A stretch of DNA of 64,000 bases from Faecalispora sporosphaeroides DSM 1294 (GCA_000383295.1 KB911070.1:186001-250000); one strand, 5' to 3'. Counted from the first letter of the stretch, positions 8,746 to 18,800 are shown. The notes: generated by a model from the sequence alone, not told the origin. Program-made: numbers and translations.

Positions 8746-11274
8746 ATGCTGAATCAAGCGGAGCAAGACTGCATCGGGCAGGCGTTCCACCGCGCCGTGG
8801 AACGGATGGGAAAGAGAGCGGACGCCTTTTTGGGGCCGACGGAGCACCTGAGCGGAGACGAACTCTTCTGCATGAAGTTTCTGATCGCGTCTCTGCCTGC
8901 CAGCGACATGGCGAGCTACGACGGCGCACTGCTGCTGAAATTCGTGCGGCATGCACTGTTCCTGCGGGAAAACACCCCGTGGGGAAGGCAGATTCCGGAC
9001 GATCTGTTTTTAAATTACATATTGTCTTATCGCGTCAATAACGAGGCGATTGAATGCTGTCGGGAGGAGTTTTACCGCGCGCTGCGGGAGAGAATCGCCG
9101 GGAAATCTATGGCCGAGGCCGCGCTGGAAATCAACTGCTGGTGCTTTGAACAGGCGACCTACCGCCCGACGGACGACCGCACGGCCTCGCCGCTGACCGT
9201 AGCGCGCAGATGCTTTGGCCGCTGTGGGGAGGAATCGACCCTGGCCGTCACCGCCTTTCGCAGCGCCGGAATTCCCGCGCGGCAATGCTATGTGCCGCGG
9301 TGGTCGCACTGCGACGACAACCACGCCTGGGTGGAAATCTGGGTGGACGGGCGCTGGCACTACCTTGGCGCGTGCGAGCCGGAGCCCGTGCTGGACAAGG
9401 GCTGGTTCACCTACGCGGCCGGCAGGGCGATGCTGGTTCACTCCCGGGTGTTTTCTCCCCTGCTTTCCAGCGGGGAAATCACCGGGCGCAGCGGCTGCGT
9501 GACGGAGATCAATCACCTTGCCTCCTATGCGGAAACAGCGCCCTTGACCGTTACGGTACTCGACGAAAACGGTCAGCCCGCCGCGGGCGCACAGGTGCAG
9601 TTTCAGGTGCCGAACGGCGCGGAGCTTTTCCCGATCGCGTCCCTTTCCGCCGACGACAGCGGCCGGGTGCTTTTCACAACCGGGATGGGCTGCCTGATGG
9701 TGTTCGCGAGCCGCGGCGGCCTGTTTGGCGCGCAGCGGGCGGATTTGCGCTCCTGCGGCAGCGTGACGGTCACGCTGCGGCCCGCCGAAGATTTGCCGAG
9801 AGAATGGGAAGCCGATTTCTTCCCTCCGAAGGGGATGATCCGCCCCGAGCCCGCACTTTCGGAAGAAGCAAGCAGGATTCATCAGGCAAAGCTGAAGCGG
9901 GCCACAGCCGCGCGGGAAAGCAGATGCGCGGGCTATTTCATTTGCGAAGAGGCGGAAAAAACAGCGCGGAGGTATCCCCTGTTTCAGAATGAAATCCTCA
10001 AATTTCTGCAAAAGGCGCGGGGCAACCGGCAGGAGGTGGAACGCTTTCTGCTCGGCGGAGAGCCGTTGGAACGGAAAGTCCGCATGCTCGAAACGCTGAG
10101 TGAAAAGGATTTGGCCGACCTGAACGCCGATGTGCTGAACGAACACCTGCGCTATGCGGAGCCGTTTGAGCGGGAAATCGACGCCGGGCTCTTTTGGCGT
10201 TATGTACTCTGCCCGCGGATCGAAAACGAACGGATCGTCCCCTACCGGGCGTTCCTCACGGACTTTTTCAGCGCCGAAGCGAAAGAGGAATTCCGCCGCA
10301 GCCCCGCGCTGATTCAAAAGGCGATCGACGAGCACATCGCCGACTGCGATTGGGATTACGGCGCGCTTTCCGCCGACCCGCGCGGCCTGCTGCAAATGGG
10401 CTTTGGCTCCGAGCGCTCCAAGCGAATCCTGTTTGTCGCCATTTGCCGCACACTCGGCATTCCCGCGCGGCTTGATCCGGTCTTTGGTCAGCCCCAGTTT
10501 CACACCGGCTCCGCTTGGGCCGATCCCCGCCGGGGCCAAGCCGAAAACAGCGGTACTGCCGTGCTGCTGCTGAGCAGCGCGGGCGGCGAGCCGCTGCGCT
10601 ACGGCGAGCACTTCACCGTGGCAAGGCGGTGCGGCGGCGTCTACCAAACGCTCCAATGCGGCGCGAACTGGAACGGCAAAACACTGCGGGTGGAGCTCCC
10701 GCCCGGGGAATACCGCATTCTGACCGCGAACCGGCAGATCGACGGCTCCGTTCTGCTGCGAGCGGAAGCAGTTCGGCTTTCGGCAAACGAAACTGCGAAA
10801 AAAACCTTGCGCCTGCGCGAAAGCCAGATTGCCTCCCGCCTGCGGCACATGCCGGTCGGGGAGTATCTGCTCACGGCCCCGGACGGCGGACGCGTTCCGC
10901 TCAGCGCTCTCGTTGCACAAGCTCCTTCAACAATTCTCGCGGTGCTGCAGCCCGGCGCCGAGCCGACCGAGCACCTGCTCAACGAAATGATCGAGCTTCG
11001 CGGCTCCTATCGGGATAAAAACACAATTTTGATCGTTCCTTCCCCCGGCGCACACAACGCAACGCTTCTTCACGCCCTGGAGGCAATCCCTTCGATTCGG
11101 CTGTTTGCCTGCGACGAGCGGGGATTTGAAGAACGGCTCTGCGCCGATTTGCAGCTCGGCGACCGCAGGCTTCCGCTTGCCGCCGTACTGGAAAAGAGCA
11201 TGCACGCGAGATTCGCCTTTTCCAATTATAATGTCGGCACAGCGGGACTGCTTCTTCAAATCGCGGATTGTTGA
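8746..11274 (+). CDS. Large transglutaminase-like protein with a second degenerate domain
   Basis: The 842-residue protein has no signal peptide or membrane segment. A transglutaminase/protease-like core occupies about 120-225: RCFGRCGEESTLAVTAFRSA with Cys160, SAGIPARQCYVPRW, DDNHAWVEIWVDGRW with His193, then YLGACEPEPVLDKGWF where the third catalytic residue would be Glu or Asp. About 265-345 is a beta-sandwich resembling carboxypeptidase-regulatory repeats (VTVLDENGQPAAGAQVQFQV). A second transglutaminase-like segment near 560-600 (KRILFVAICRTLGIPARLD) lacks the Cys and the HAW motif, so it looks inactive. The C-terminal part resembles beta and thioredoxin-like folds. Family members act as peptidases, transglutaminases or amidases; the substrate is unknown. 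Confidence 0.75.
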   Translation: MLNQAEQDCIGQAFHRAVERMGKRADAFLGPTEHLSGDELFCMKFLIASLPASDMASYDGALLLKFVRHALFLRENTPWGRQIPDDLFLNYILSYRVNNEAIECCREEFYRALRERIAGKSMAEAALEINCWCFEQATYRPTDDRTASPLTVARRCFGRCGEESTLAVTAFRSAGIPARQCYVPRWSHCDDNHAWVEIWVDGRWHYLGACEPEPVLDKGWFTYAAGRAMLVHSRVFSPLLSSGEITGRSGCVTEINHLASYAETAPLTVTVLDENGQPAAGAQVQFQVPNGAELFPIASLSADDSGRVLFTTGMGCLMVFASRGGLFGAQRADLRSCGSVTVTLRPAEDLPREWEADFFPPKGMIRPEPALSEEASRIHQAKLKRATAARESRCAGYFICEEAEKTARRYPLFQNEILKFLQKARGNRQEVERFLLGGEPLERKVRMLETLSEKDLADLNADVLNEHLRYAEPFEREIDAGLFWRYVLCPRIENERIVPYRAFLTDFFSAEAKEEFRRSPALIQKAIDEHIADCDWDYGALSADPRGLLQMGFGSERSKRILFVAICRTLGIPARLDPVFGQPQFHTGSAWADPRRGQAENSGTAVLLLSSAGGEPLRYGEHFTVARRCGGVYQTLQCGANWNGKTLRVELPPGEYRILTANRQIDGSVLLRAEAVRLSANETAKKTLRLRESQIASRLRHMPVGEYLLTAPDGGRVPLSALVAQAPSTILAVLQPGAEPTEHLLNEMIELRGSYRDKNTILIVPSPGAHNATLLHALEAIPSIRLFACDERGFEERLCADLQLGDRRLPLAAVLEKSMHARFAFSNYNVGTAGLLLQIADC

Positions 11275-11295
11275 CAGCCGCATACAACATATCAG

Positions 11296-11326
11296 AAAAC
11301 CGGAAGGCAGTGTCTTCCGGTTTTTT
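11296..11326 (+). terminator. Bidirectional rho-independent terminator after the transglutaminase-like gene
   Basis: AAAACCGGAAG and CTTCCGGTTTT pair around a seven-base loop, followed by T residues on the plus strand. The A run before it also gives a T tail on the minus strand, so it could end the opposing aminopeptidase transcript as well. Confidence 0.85.
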
Positions 11327-11427
11327 ATGCCCCATTTTGTAAAATAGTTCAAAGCGGGAAATGGGCAAAATGAAAACAACCGGTACGGCAGAACTGCAGA
11401 GAGAGAAGAATTTCAATTCCCAGCGCC

Positions 11428-12852
11428 TTATTCTGCGCCGGTTCTGTGCGTCTCACCCCATCGCCTGCAAAAATGATAGATCGTCGTGACGCCTGCGCCT
11501 GTCGCCCCTTTGGACTGGTATTCCCAGCGCGGCGGATCGGTCCAGGCGGTTCCGGCGATATCCAGGTGTATCCAGGGCAGACCCTCGGCAAACCGGCGGA
11601 TAAAGAGCCCCGCGGTAATGGTGCCGCACCCGTCCGCACTGACGTTGCTGACATCGGAGAGCTTGCCGTCAATCATCCTTTCGTATTCGGGGAAGATCGG
11701 CAGCCGCCAGTACTGTTCGTCCGAAAGCTCCGCCGCCTGCAGGAAATCGCCGCACAGCTCCTCATCGTCGCAGAGCAGGCCGGCGGTGGTAAAGCCGAAC
11801 ATGCCGACGACGGCGCCGGTCAGGGTCGCGATGTCGAGTACGGCGGTGGCGTGCTCCCGGCGAATCGCGTAAGTTACAGCGTCCGCCAGAACAAGGCGGC
11901 CCTCCGCGTCGGTGTTGCCGATCTCGATTTTTTTGCCGGACATCGAGCTGATGACGTCCCCGGGCAGAAAGCTGCCGGGAGCGATGCGGTTTTCCGCCGC
12001 GGGAATCACCGCCGTGGCGTTTACCCTGGCCCCGCTTTCGGCCAGCGCGCACAAAGCGCAGAACACCGCCGCCGCACCGGCCATATCTCCCTTGATCCCG
12101 CCCATTGAGGCGGCGGGCTTCAGGCAGTAGCCGCCGGTGTCGCAGGTGATCCCCTTGCCGACCAGCGCGATGCGCCGCGAACTCTGCGGGTCGCCGTCAT
12201 AGCGGGCGACGATCAGGCGCGGCGGCCGGGCGGCATCCTTCCCGACGGTCAGAAAAGCCTCCATGCCCAACTCCGCCGCCTGCTTTTCATCCAGCACCGC
12301 CATGGAAAGCCCGGCCTTTTGGCCAAGGCGCACCATTTTCTCCGCCATGGTCTGCGGGTACAGCAGGTTGGAGGGCGCGTTGACCAGATCGCGCGCGCGG
12401 CACACCTGCTCTGCCAGCCGCCGGGCCTCTTCCAACTGTTTCTGTGTGCCCGCGGTCTCTTCTGCCCCCTTGATGAAAAGCACGGTTTCCCGCCGGGCCT
12501 TTTCCTCAAGATGCCAGCCGGGCAGGCGGTACAGAGCCAGCAGCGCGCTTTCAGCAACCGCACACAGGCTTCCTTCCCCCAACGCGCTCAGAATGGGAGA
12601 CACATTGATTTCAATGGAGGAAGCCCCCATCTCCGCAAGCGCGCTTACCCCCTTTGCGGCGGCGCGGCGCGCGCGCTTGCGGTCCAGTTCGGCGCGCTTT
12701 CCAAGTCCCATCAGCAAAACCGGGGCTCCGCCGTCAAAGGCAATCCATTTGGTGAGGAATTCGCCCGTAAAGGGAGTGCCTTCCTCTACCTCCTCCCACA
12801 CAAAGCGAAGCTCGAACTGAGCGGCTTCCCCATTTGAAACACAGATATTCAT
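11428..12852 (-). CDS. Leucyl aminopeptidase, M17 family
   Basis: The C-terminal catalytic domain shows the M17 metal and catalytic motifs GKGITCDTGGYCLKP, MGGIKGDMAGAAAV and the signature NTDAEGRLVLADAVTYA. The N-terminal macro-like domain is divergent. At 474 residues the length is normal. Such cytoplasmic hexameric enzymes remove N-terminal residues from peptides. The ATG at 12852 follows AGGAGG spaced 9 bases. It is the last gene of the peptide ABC transporter run, so it probably degrades the imported peptides. A GC-rich hairpin (about 12879-12914) sits between it and the upstream ATPase gene. Confidence 0.92.
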   Translation of the reverse strand: MNICVSNGEAAQFELRFVWEEVEEGTPFTGEFLTKWIAFDGGAPVLLMGLGKRAELDRKRARRAAAKGVSALAEMGASSIEINVSPILSALGEGSLCAVAESALLALYRLPGWHLEEKARRETVLFIKGAEETAGTQKQLEEARRLAEQVCRARDLVNAPSNLLYPQTMAEKMVRLGQKAGLSMAVLDEKQAAELGMEAFLTVGKDAARPPRLIVARYDGDPQSSRRIALVGKGITCDTGGYCLKPAASMGGIKGDMAGAAAVFCALCALAESGARVNATAVIPAAENRIAPGSFLPGDVISSMSGKKIEIGNTDAEGRLVLADAVTYAIRREHATAVLDIATLTGAVVGMFGFTTAGLLCDDEELCGDFLQAAELSDEQYWRLPIFPEYERMIDGKLSDVSNVSADGCGTITAGLFIRRFAEGLPWIHLDIAGTAWTDPPRWEYQSKGATGAGVTTIYHFCRRWGETHRTGAE

Positions 12853-12918
12853 CAGAACATCCTCCTTTTCAGACAAACGGGAACGCCCCGGCAGACAGCC
12901 GGCGGCATTCCCGCGGGA

Positions 12919-13878
12919 TCAGATATGATGACAGGCGACCACATGCCCACCCCCAAGATCCTGCGGCTCCGGAACCTGCCGGCGGCAGATGTCCGTACAC
13001 AGGGGGCAGCGGGCGTGGAACAAACACCCTTCGGGCAAATGGACGGCGCTTGGAATATCGCCCTGCAGCAGCACGCGCTCCCGCTTGACGGCGGGATCCG
13101 GAACCGGGACGGCGGAAAGCAGCGCCTGGGTGTACGGGTGCCGCGGATTGCGGTACAGCTCGGCTTTGGGCGCGATTTCCGCGATGCAGCCAAGGTACAT
13201 CACCGCGATACGGTCCGAGATCATTTCCACAACGCTCAGGTCGTGCGAAATAAAAAGATAGGTGAGCTGAAACTCCGCCTGAAGGCGCTGCATCAGGTTC
13301 AGCACCTGTGCCTGAATGGATACATCGAGCGACGAAACGGGCTCGTCGGCAATGATCAGCTTCGGCCGCACCGTCAGCGCGCGCGCAATGCCGATGCGCT
13401 GGCGCTGCCCGCCGGAAAACTCGTGCGGGTAGCGGCGCGCGTGCTTCGCGCTCAGGCCGACGATCTCCAGCAGCTCGCGGGCCTGCCGCAGCCGCTCGTC
13501 CGCAGAAAGGCCGGTGTGTACCAGCAAAGGCTCGGCGACCAAATCCTCCACCCGCATTCTCGGGTTTAGGGAGCCGTTCGGGTCCTGAAAGATCATCTGC
13601 ATATCCGCCCGCAGCGGGCGCATCTGATTTTCATTCATCGCGGAAATCTGTTTGCCGTCGAACCAGATTTCGCCGCTGTCCGGCGTGAGAAGGTGGTTGA
13701 CCAGACGCGCCGTGGTGGATTTTCCGCACCCGGATTCTCCCACGATGGAAAAGGTCTCGCCCTGCACCATATCGAACGAAATGCGGTTGACCGCATGCAC
13801 CACGCTCTTTTTCCCGAGCAGCTTCTTCCCCGCGGAGAAGGTTTTGGTCACATTTTTCACCTGCACCAAAGGGCTCAT
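12919..13878 (-). CDS. Oligopeptide/dipeptide ABC transporter ATP-binding protein (OppF/DppF type)
   Basis: Walker [13 protein letters not shown], the signature FSGGQRQRIGIARAL, Walker B LIIADEPVSSLD and the C-terminal cysteine-bearing tail EGCLFHARCPLC identify the OppF/DppF subfamily. The ATG at 13878 overlaps the stop of the upstream oppD-type gene (ATGA), so the longer in-frame start at 14007 is rejected. About 319 residues is the normal length. It pairs with the OppD-type ATPase to energise peptide import. Confidence 0.92.
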   Translation of the reverse strand: MSPLVQVKNVTKTFSAGKKLLGKKSVVHAVNRISFDMVQGETFSIVGESGCGKSTTARLVNHLLTPDSGEIWFDGKQISAMNENQMRPLRADMQMIFQDPNGSLNPRMRVEDLVAEPLLVHTGLSADERLRQARELLEIVGLSAKHARRYPHEFSGGQRQRIGIARALTVRPKLIIADEPVSSLDVSIQAQVLNLMQRLQAEFQLTYLFISHDLSVVEMISDRIAVMYLGCIAEIAPKAELYRNPRHPYTQALLSAVPVPDPAVKRERVLLQGDIPSAVHLPEGCLFHARCPLCTDICRRQVPEPQDLGGGHVVACHHI

Positions 13879-14870
13879 TGCACAGTCGCCTCCTTGTCTT
13901 GTACCAGCACGCAGCGGCATTTCCGCCCTCCGCCCAGCTCCGCAAGCGGCGGCTCCTCCTCGCGGCAGCGATCCTGCGCGTAGCGGCACCGCGGCGCGAA
14001 TTTGCACCCGGGCGGCATCATCGAAAGATCGGGCACGCTGCCGGGGATGGACGGAAGGCTCGTCACCCCCGAACCGAGCTTCGGCACAGAGGCGATCAGC
14101 CCTTTGGTGTACGGGTGCATCGGCTCATAAAACAGCATCTGCACCGGTGCTTCCTCCACAATCCGGCCGGCGTACATCACAATTACCCGGGAGCACATTT
14201 CCGCCACGACGCCGAGGTCGTGCGTAATCAGCAGAATCCCGGTGTGAATTTCCCGCTGGATTTTCCGCATCAAATCGAGAATCTGCGCCTGAATGGTGAC
14301 ATCCAGCGCGGTCGTCGGCTCATCCGCAATCAGCAGATGCGGGTCGCACGACATCGCCATCGCGATCATCACCCGCTGGCTCATGCCGCCCGAAAGCTGG
14401 TGCGGGTAACTGCGGCCCACGCGCGCTGGGTCGGGAATGCCGACCTGCGCCAGCATTTTCAGAGCGTGCTCCTCCGCCTCGCGCCTGGTTTTGTCCGTAT
14501 GCAGGAGGATCGCCTCCACCAGCTGGGCGCTGACGCGCATTGCCGGATTCAGGGACGACATGGCCTCCTGAAAAATCATCGAGACGTTTTCTCCCCGGAT
14601 TTTCCGCATTTCTTCTTCGGAGCACTCCAGAAGATTCTTGCCCTCCAGGTAAACCTCGCCGCCCGTGATTTTGCCGGGCGTATCTTTCAGAAGGCTCATA
14701 ATAGAAAGCGCCGTCACGGATTTTCCGCACCCGGATTCCCCCACCAGCCCCAGGATTTCTCCTTTATGGATTTGAAACGAGACGTCGTTCACGGCCACCA
14801 CCGAGCCCTTTTTCCCCTGTGAAAACTCCGTGCGCAGGCGGCGCACGTCGAGGAGCAGTTCCTCTGGCAT
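13875..14870 (-). CDS. Oligopeptide/dipeptide ABC transporter ATP-binding protein (OppD/DppD type)
   Basis: This 331-residue ATPase has Walker [13 protein letters not shown] (about 43-54), signature [15 protein letters not shown], Walker [13 protein letters not shown] and the C-terminal [17 protein letters not shown], whose cysteines match the Fe-S-like tail seen in OppD/DppD proteins. It lies in the order permease, permease, OppD, OppF typical of this transporter class and overlaps the next gene by four bases. Confidence 0.93.
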   Translation of the reverse strand: MPEELLLDVRRLRTEFSQGKKGSVVAVNDVSFQIHKGEILGLVGESGCGKSVTALSIMSLLKDTPGKITGGEVYLEGKNLLECSEEEMRKIRGENVSMIFQEAMSSLNPAMRVSAQLVEAILLHTDKTRREAEEHALKMLAQVGIPDPARVGRSYPHQLSGGMSQRVMIAMAMSCDPHLLIADEPTTALDVTIQAQILDLMRKIQREIHTGILLITHDLGVVAEMCSRVIVMYAGRIVEEAPVQMLFYEPMHPYTKGLIASVPKLGSGVTSLPSIPGSVPDLSMMPPGCKFAPRCRYAQDRCREEEPPLAELGGGRKCRCVLVQDKEATVQ

Positions 14871-14950
14871 TTTGACACCCTCCCTTTCGATCGAATTCCG
14901 TTTGAGAATTCTGTTGTATGAAAATGAAAGACCAAAACACAGGCCGAACC

Positions 14951-15853
14951 CTACTTGATTTTTGGGTCGAGCGTGTCCCGCAGGCCGTCGCCCAAAAGGT
15001 TAAAGGCCAGCACGGTAAGGAAAATCAAAAGCCCCGGGAAGTACACAAGGTGGGACGCGACGCCGATATAGTTGCGCCCGGAAGAGAGCATGGCGCCCCA
15101 GTCCGGCTCGGTTACATTGGCGCCGAAGCCGAGAAAACTCAGCGAAGCCGCCGCCAAAATAGCGGTGCCGACGCGCATGGTAAAGTTGACGATCATGGAC
15201 TGCATCGTTCCCGGAAAGATGTACCTGCTCAGAATCCGCCCGTTTTTGCACCCGATGGACCGCGCGACCTCCACGTAAAGCGATTCCTTTACGGACAAAG
15301 TCGCGCTGCGCATGATGCGCGCGAACGAGGGCACCGTGAAAACAGCCACCGCGATCACAACGTTGATGATGCCGGGGCCGATCATCGCGACAATGGCGAT
15401 GGCGAGCAGAATATCCGGAAAAGCGAACAGCACATCGGAACCGCGCATCACGAGCGTTTCGAGTATGCCGCCGTAGTAGCCGGCCAGAACGCCCAGAACG
15501 GTGCCGATCGCCGCGCCGATGATCACCGAGCTGAGCGAAACGCCGAGCGTCAGGCGGCTGCCGGCCATCAGGCGGCTCAGCACGTCGCGGCCGTACTCGT
15601 CGGTGCCGAGCACATGCGCCGGGCTTGGGCCGCTGAGCAGGTTGTCGTAATCGGGCGCGGCCGGGTCATACGGCGCCAACTGTGGGCCGACGGCTGTGAT
15701 GATCAGCAAAATCAGCAGAAACACGGCGGCCGCAACCGCGGTTCTTCGCTGCATAAATTTTTTAAAAAATGCCTTTGGTTTGCTCTGCGCCTGAACAACG
15801 GGGCCTTTCGCCTCTTCCTCCGGCGCACGCACCGTCTCTTTCCATTCCGGCAT
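14951..15853 (-). CDS. Peptide ABC transporter permease (OppC/DppC type)
   Basis: The 300-residue membrane protein has an N-terminal cytoplasmic segment, a first membrane span at about 37-56 (AVAAAVFLLILLIITAVGP) and the DppC-like HVLGTDEYGRDVLSRLMAGSR motif region. The ABC-permease coupling motif follows around 195-225 (EVARSIGCKNGRILSRYIFP), with further spans after it. It is 18 bases downstream of the OppB-type permease and forms the second half of the translocation channel. Confidence 0.92.
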   Translation of the reverse strand: MPEWKETVRAPEEEAKGPVVQAQSKPKAFFKKFMQRRTAVAAAVFLLILLIITAVGPQLAPYDPAAPDYDNLLSGPSPAHVLGTDEYGRDVLSRLMAGSRLTLGVSLSSVIIGAAIGTVLGVLAGYYGGILETLVMRGSDVLFAFPDILLAIAIVAMIGPGIINVVIAVAVFTVPSFARIMRSATLSVKESLYVEVARSIGCKNGRILSRYIFPGTMQSMIVNFTMRVGTAILAAASLSFLGFGANVTEPDWGAMLSSGRNYIGVASHLVYFPGLLIFLTVLAFNLLGDGLRDTLDPKIK

Positions 15854-15871
15854 ATGTAAACTCCACTCCTC

Positions 15872-16792
15872 TCACTGATAGCGTATTTTGGGGTTCAACA
15901 CTCCGTAAAGGAGATCGACGATCAAATTGATGACGATGTATTCCAAAGAGAAAAACAGCAGCTCCGCCTGAATCACCTTGTAATCGCGGAACGCAATGGA
16001 ATCCACCAGCAGCCGACCCATTCCCGGAATGGAAAAGACAGTCTCTACCAGCACGGAGCCCGCCAGCAGGCCGCCGATCTGCAGGCCCGCCACCGTCACC
16101 ACCTGCACGAGCGAGTTGCGGAACGCGTGCCGCAGCACCACCAGCCATTCCCGCTGCCCCTTCGCGCGGGCCGTCCGCACATAATCCTCCCGCATGGTTT
16201 CGAGCATGGAGGAGCGGGAAAAGCGCGCCAGCACCGCCATGATGCTGCACCCGAGCGTCAGCGACGGCAGAATATAGCTCTGCCAGCTGTCCAGCCCGCC
16301 GGTGGGCACAAGCCCCAGATTTACCGAAAAAACCTGAATCAGCACAAGCCCAAGCCAGAACCCCGGGATCGAAATGCCTGATATGGCGAGGAACATTCCC
16401 ACGTAATCGGCGATTTTCCCCCTCCTCACGGCGGACAGAACGCCGATAACAATCCCGAGCAGCACCGACCATATCATCGCGCTGAACATCAGCTGGATGG
16501 TCGGTTTGAGCCGCCCCAGCAGCATTTCCGACACCGGCAGGCCCGTTTTGTAAGAGGTGCCGAGATCCCCATGGAACAAATCCTCCATGTAATTTATGTA
16601 CTGATTGGGCAGCGGGTCGTTCAGGCCAAGCTCCTGCCGAATCTGCACCAGCTCCTGCTCGGTGGCTTCCTTTCCCGCCATCTGCCGCGCGGGGTCGCCG
16701 GGAATCATGTGCAGAAACAAAAAAATCAGAATCGAAACGACAAACATCATGGGGATGGTGCCCAGTACCCGCTTTACAAAATAACGGCCCAA
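15872..16792 (-). CDS. Peptide ABC transporter permease (OppB/DppB type)
   Basis: The protein starts GRYFVKRVLGTIPMMFVVSI after the initiator, followed by HMIPGDPARQMAGKEATEQE and a coupling loop RTARAKGQREWLVVLRHAFR, all classical for OppB/DppB. A TTG start at 16792 is chosen because AGGAGG sits 8 bases before it and family members start here; the long in-frame extension to 17005 has no homologous look. About 306 residues with six predicted spans. It is co-transcribed with the substrate-binding protein gene upstream. Confidence 0.92.
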   Translation of the reverse strand: MGRYFVKRVLGTIPMMFVVSILIFLFLHMIPGDPARQMAGKEATEQELVQIRQELGLNDPLPNQYINYMEDLFHGDLGTSYKTGLPVSEMLLGRLKPTIQLMFSAMIWSVLLGIVIGVLSAVRRGKIADYVGMFLAISGISIPGFWLGLVLIQVFSVNLGLVPTGGLDSWQSYILPSLTLGCSIMAVLARFSRSSMLETMREDYVRTARAKGQREWLVVLRHAFRNSLVQVVTVAGLQIGGLLAGSVLVETVFSIPGMGRLLVDSIAFRDYKVIQAELLFFSLEYIVINLIVDLLYGVLNPKIRYQ

Positions 16793-17009
16793 AATTTCAG
16801 CCTCCTTTGCCGCGAGGAAACAATTTCCCTGTGCCAAAACAGTTTCCACGTGAAGTTCAGAATCCGGATAAAAAGCCGGGATAAAACCGGTTATCATAGC
16901 AGGATCCGGCAGCAGCCTGGCTGTTGCCGGATCCGCCTGCACTATTTTCATTCCGCTCCGTTCGGGTGCGGCGGCCCGCCTTTTTCTGCGGGCCGCGCAA
17001 GACAAAGCG

Positions 17010-18590
17010 TCAGGACAGCTTTACCTTCGTCAGGTCAAGCTTGCCGTCCGGGCCAAGGTAGACGCCGCCGACATACGTCTTTTCACCGGCGATCACCTGG
17101 TCGCTGCCGAGGAACAGCCACGGGGAATCCTCCCAAACCAGCTTCTGCGCTTTTGCGTAGAGCTCGGTCAGCTTGGCGGTATCGGTTGAGACAAGCGCTT
17201 CGTCCAAAGCCTTGTCAAACTCTGGGTTGTTGTAGTACGCGGTATTGGCGGAGGTGGGCGGAATCATGGGGTAAGAAAGAATATTGCGCACTGCTCCGTC
17301 CGCGTCGAAGGAGGAAGGAGACCAGTTGACATACCACATGTTGATCTTCGCCTTGTCGGGCTCCACATAGATCATTCCGCTCAACGTGTTGGGCTCCATG
17401 GGCACAACCTCAACCTTGATGCCGATCTGCGCCAGCTGCTGCTGAATGAACTGCATGCCCTTCATCTCGTTGGTGGTGTTGTCGCCCCAAAGGGTGAGCT
17501 CAAAGCCGTTTTCAAAGCCGGCTTCCTTCATCAGGGACTTCGCCTTTTCCAGATTGAAATCGTAAGGGGTCTGCTCGCTGTAATACTGCACGGTGGGCGG
17601 GTAGCAGGAATGCACCTCACTCGCGTAGCCGTTAAAGATCGTTTTGATATAAGCCTTTTTATCGATTGCGTAGTTCATGGCCTGGCGCACCCGCTTGTCT
17701 TTGAGCTGGGGCAGGTTGGTGTTCAGGGTCACATACCGCATGATGGCGGAAGGAGCGGTAACTACCTTGATGTCCTTTGTTCCGTCAACGGTGGGGGCCT
17801 GTGTGGCCGGCATGGGATAAATGTAGTCGGCTTCGCCGGTCTGCAGCATCGCCACACGCGCGCCGTCCTCCGGCACCGCCTTAAAGGTGATACTGTTGAC
17901 GGAGGGCTTACCGTTCCAGTAATCGGCAAAGGGAACAACCGTTACGTGGTCGCCTTCCACTCTCTCTTGAAACTGGTAAGCGCCCGTACCGTCCGGATTC
18001 TTTGCCAGAGCGGCGGCACCCTGCTCAAGCGCTTTCGGGCTTACAATGGAAAACAGAGCCAGCTTATTGATAAAGGTGACGTTGGGGGTTTTTAATTTGA
18101 TGACAACGGTGGAATCGTCCGGCGTTTTTACCGACTCCCATTTGGAAACGGTGCGGTATTGGCGCAGCTTTTCGTCCTTCATGCAGCGGTCGTAATTCGC
18201 TTTGAAGGCGGCCGCGTTGAATTCGCTCCCGTCGTGGAATTTGACTCCCTTGCGCAGGGTAAAGGTGTAGGTAAGGTTATCGGGATCGACTTTCCAGCTT
18301 TCCGCCAGCATGGGAACGATCTTTTGATTTTCATCAAAGGTCACGAGCTGCTCATACATGGTGCCGAGCACCGACATGGACAGCGTGTCGGAAACCTGAT
18401 GCGGGTCCAGCGACTGGATATCGAGATTAAAGCCGACCACAAGGTCCTGATCCGGCGCCGCGGTTTTTGTCTGCCCGGATGCCGCGCTTCCCTTCGGCGC
18501 GGCAGAGGATGCGGGAGCGTTGCCTCCGCAGGCCGCCAGCGACAGGGACATCGCCGCAGCAAGAAACAACGCGATGATTTTCTTTTTCAT
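17010..18590 (-). CDS. Peptide ABC transporter substrate-binding lipoprotein (SBP_bac_5/DppA family)
   Basis: The N terminus MKKKIIALFLAAAMSLSLAA followed by Cys is a lipoprotein signal peptide with a LAAC lipobox. A Ser/Ala/Gly-rich linker follows, then the family 5 binding protein fold: GFNLDIQSLDPHQVSDTL, ESWKVDPDNLTYTFTLRKGV and KFHDGSEFNAAAFKANYDRC. It captures peptides (or occasionally nickel, haem or sugars) outside the membrane and delivers them to the OppBC-type channel. At 526 residues it has the usual size. It is the first gene of the operon and lies under a near-consensus promoter. Confidence 0.92.
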   Translation of the reverse strand: MKKKIIALFLAAAMSLSLAACGGNAPASSAAPKGSAASGQTKTAAPDQDLVVGFNLDIQSLDPHQVSDTLSMSVLGTMYEQLVTFDENQKIVPMLAESWKVDPDNLTYTFTLRKGVKFHDGSEFNAAAFKANYDRCMKDEKLRQYRTVSKWESVKTPDDSTVVIKLKTPNVTFINKLALFSIVSPKALEQGAAALAKNPDGTGAYQFQERVEGDHVTVVPFADYWNGKPSVNSITFKAVPEDGARVAMLQTGEADYIYPMPATQAPTVDGTKDIKVVTAPSAIMRYVTLNTNLPQLKDKRVRQAMNYAIDKKAYIKTIFNGYASEVHSCYPPTVQYYSEQTPYDFNLEKAKSLMKEAGFENGFELTLWGDNTTNEMKGMQFIQQQLAQIGIKVEVVPMEPNTLSGMIYVEPDKAKINMWYVNWSPSSFDADGAVRNILSYPMIPPTSANTAYYNNPEFDKALDEALVSTDTAKLTELYAKAQKLVWEDSPWLFLGSDQVIAGEKTYVGGVYLGPDGKLDLTKVKLS

Positions 18591-18720
18591 ACGACAAGAA
18601 TTCCTCCCTTTTCTTTATGTTGAAACCCGAAAACATAATCAGAGCAAGGTCGGCAGCGGCAAATCCGCTTTGGCGGCAGGTTTGTTCTGCCGCCGAACCT
18701 ACGTCTGAAATTTAGAATAT

Positions 18721-18749
18721 AGTATAGCATTCGGTTTGTGGGTTGTCAA
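18721..18749 (-). promoter_or_regulatory. Near-consensus promoter of the peptide transporter operon
   Basis: The minus strand reads TTGACA (18744-18749), 17 bases, TATACT (18721-18726), about 130 bases upstream of the binding-protein ATG. It is divergent from the ROK regulator promoter at 18801-18829. The 51 bases between the two -35 boxes include an AATCGATT palindrome and are a natural place for an operator. Confidence 0.8.
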
Positions 18750-18800
18750 TAAAATTTAATCGATTTTTCAGCGGATATTCCCGGCTTCCCTATTTTTTTG

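Noticed and set aside
9010-10920. 636-codon minus-strand open frame
   Set aside because: It is the antisense shadow of the transglutaminase-like gene. The plus-strand protein carries family motifs; this one does not.
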